Positions 63,214 through 64,000 of a stretch of DNA of 64,000 bases are shown piece after piece. Numbering within the stretch: position 1 is the first letter of the stretch; each line of letters opens with the position of its first letter. This DNA comes from Bombella intestini (GTDB taxonomy: Bacteria > Pseudomonadota > Alphaproteobacteria > Acetobacterales > Acetobacteraceae). Under the pieces are notes generated by a model that was not told the DNA's origin, searched no databases, and saw nothing but the letters and a program-made list of their open reading frames with translations. The stretch covers positions 62,001-126,000 of the forward strand of contig NZ_JATM01000003.1 in NCBI RefSeq assembly GCF_002003665.1, read 5' to 3'. The position numbers and the translations under genes are program-made.

Positions 63214-64000
63214 ATGTTTGATAATTATTTCCGTAAAGAAATTGAATGGGCCGGTCGTCCGCTGGTTATGGAAACCGGCAAGATTGCCCGTCAGGCTGAT
63301 GGTGCGGTCGTGATCACCTATGGTGATACGGTCGTACTCTGCACAGCCGTTGGTGCTAAGACAGTGAAGCCGGGGCAGGATTTCTTCCCGCTAACCGTGA
63401 ATTACCAGGAAAAAGCCTACGCTGCGGGTAAAATTCCCGGAGGCTTCTTCAAACGTGAAGGGCGCCCGTCCGAGCATGAGGTGCTGTCTTCCCGTCTGAT
63501 CGATCGGCCGATCCGTCCGTTGTTCCCGGATAATTTCAAGAACGAAGTTCAGGTCGTTGCTACGGTCCTTAGCCACGATATGGAAAATGATCCGGCTTTG
63601 GTTGCTCTGATTGGCTGTTCTGCCGCTCTGACACTTTCCGGCATCCCGTTCTTCGGGCCAGTTGGTGCTGCTCGTATCGGTCGTATTGATGGTAAGTTTG
63701 TTGTCAATCCGACCCTTAGCGAGGTGAAGGAGAGCGCACTGGACCTCGTTGTGGCAGGTACATCTGAGGGTGTGCTGATGGTTGAGTCCGAGGCGCAGGA
63801 GCTCTCTGAGGATGAGATGCTCGAGGCTGTTATGCTTGGTCATACAGCTTTCCAGCCGGTGATTGATGCCATCATTGATTTGGCTGAGCATGCAGCCCGT
63901 GCACCGTGGGACCTGCCAGAAATCTCCAAGGAAGAAGTTGCTCTGCGCAAGCGTGTGGACAAGGTGGGCAATAAGCTGATTGCTGAAGCCTACAAGGAAC
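63214..64000 (+). CDS. pnp: polynucleotide phosphorylase (3' end beyond window)
   Basis: GGAGG stands 8 bases before the ATG; 262 codons are visible before the window ends. The N-terminal RNase PH-like domain shows [49 protein letters not shown]-type core ([14 protein letters not shown]) and [13 protein letters not shown]. The all-alpha domain starts near the end. It degrades RNA 3' to 5' by phosphorolysis. Confidence 0.97.
   Translation, partial: MFDNYFRKEIEWAGRPLVMETGKIARQADGAVVITYGDTVVLCTAVGAKTVKPGQDFFPLTVNYQEKAYAAGKIPGGFFKREGRPSEHEVLSSRLIDRPIRPLFPDNFKNEVQVVATVLSHDMENDPALVALIGCSAALTLSGIPFFGPVGAARIGRIDGKFVVNPTLSEVKESALDLVVAGTSEGVLMVESEAQELSEDEMLEAVMLGHTAFQPVIDAIIDLAEHAARAPWDLPEISKEEVALRKRVDKVGNKLIAEAYKE

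Noticed and set aside
1-64000. tRNA, rRNA, transposase and phage integrase genes
   Set aside because: I looked for them by eye on both strands and found none I could support; short or divergent copies could be missed without a covariance search.

Overview
The window looks like chromosome of an acetic acid bacterium (Alphaproteobacteria, Acetobacteraceae), perhaps from the small-genome insect- and plant-associated group around Bombella/Saccharibacter. This is inferred from protein character and gene order (gltX-pyrB-pyrC'-plsY-dprA-topA; rimP-nusA-ylxR-infB-rbfA-truB-rpsO-pnp); no rRNA or tRNA gene was seen to confirm it.

Region 1 (1-1600) carries three + strand genes for small secreted proteins of unknown function. 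Region 2 (1603-18223) is a prophage module transcribed leftwards. Read from right to left it holds a leftward gene of unknown function, a second small unknown gene, terminase small and large subunits, portal, prohead protease, cement protein, major capsid protein, neck proteins, contractile sheath, tube, tail-assembly chaperone with a very probable -1 frameshift, a short repeat-containing tape-measure candidate, Dit-like protein, baseplate plug, hub and membrane-puncturing spike. A self-cleaving S24 repressor faces away at the right edge. No integrase, replication, lysis, baseplate-wedge or tail-fibre gene is in view, so the element is either cut by the left window edge, degraded or domesticated. 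Two tiny + strand membrane-protein genes sit against the direction of the late operon, one with its own terminator.

Region 3 (18276-25122) has dinB, an aldo/keto reductase, parE, a secreted protein, a lipoprotein and an OmpA-family porin. Region 4 (25322-36038, minus) is a long co-directional run: gltX, pyrB, a pyrC' whose metal-binding HxH is lost, plsY, dprA, topA, an S41 protease and a DUF1491 gene. The first four junctions overlap by a few bases. comEC diverges from gltX, so two core DNA-uptake genes (dprA, comEC) lie together.

Region 5 (38384-48546) holds a GT8-like glycosyltransferase with a degenerate DxD, nth, an ABC exporter, an ornithine/diaminopimelate-type decarboxylase behind a structured leader, an LpxO-like hydroxylase, a YihY/BrkB membrane protein, rlpA, and aroQ-accB-accC (fatty-acid synthesis entry).

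Region 6 (48711-55502) holds a fused CcmA-CcmB haem exporter, a two-gene amino-acid ABC transporter with a fused binding protein/permease, and an unfamiliar cluster: a membrane-anchored Clp-type AAA+ ATPase translationally coupled to a membrane-anchored unknown protein, with a third anchored protein upstream. Region 7 (55657-64000) is the canonical translation/transcription operon rimP-nusA-ylxR-infB-rbfA-truB-rpsO-pnp, preceded by a terminator-like hairpin in its leader; pnp runs off the right end after a long dyad.
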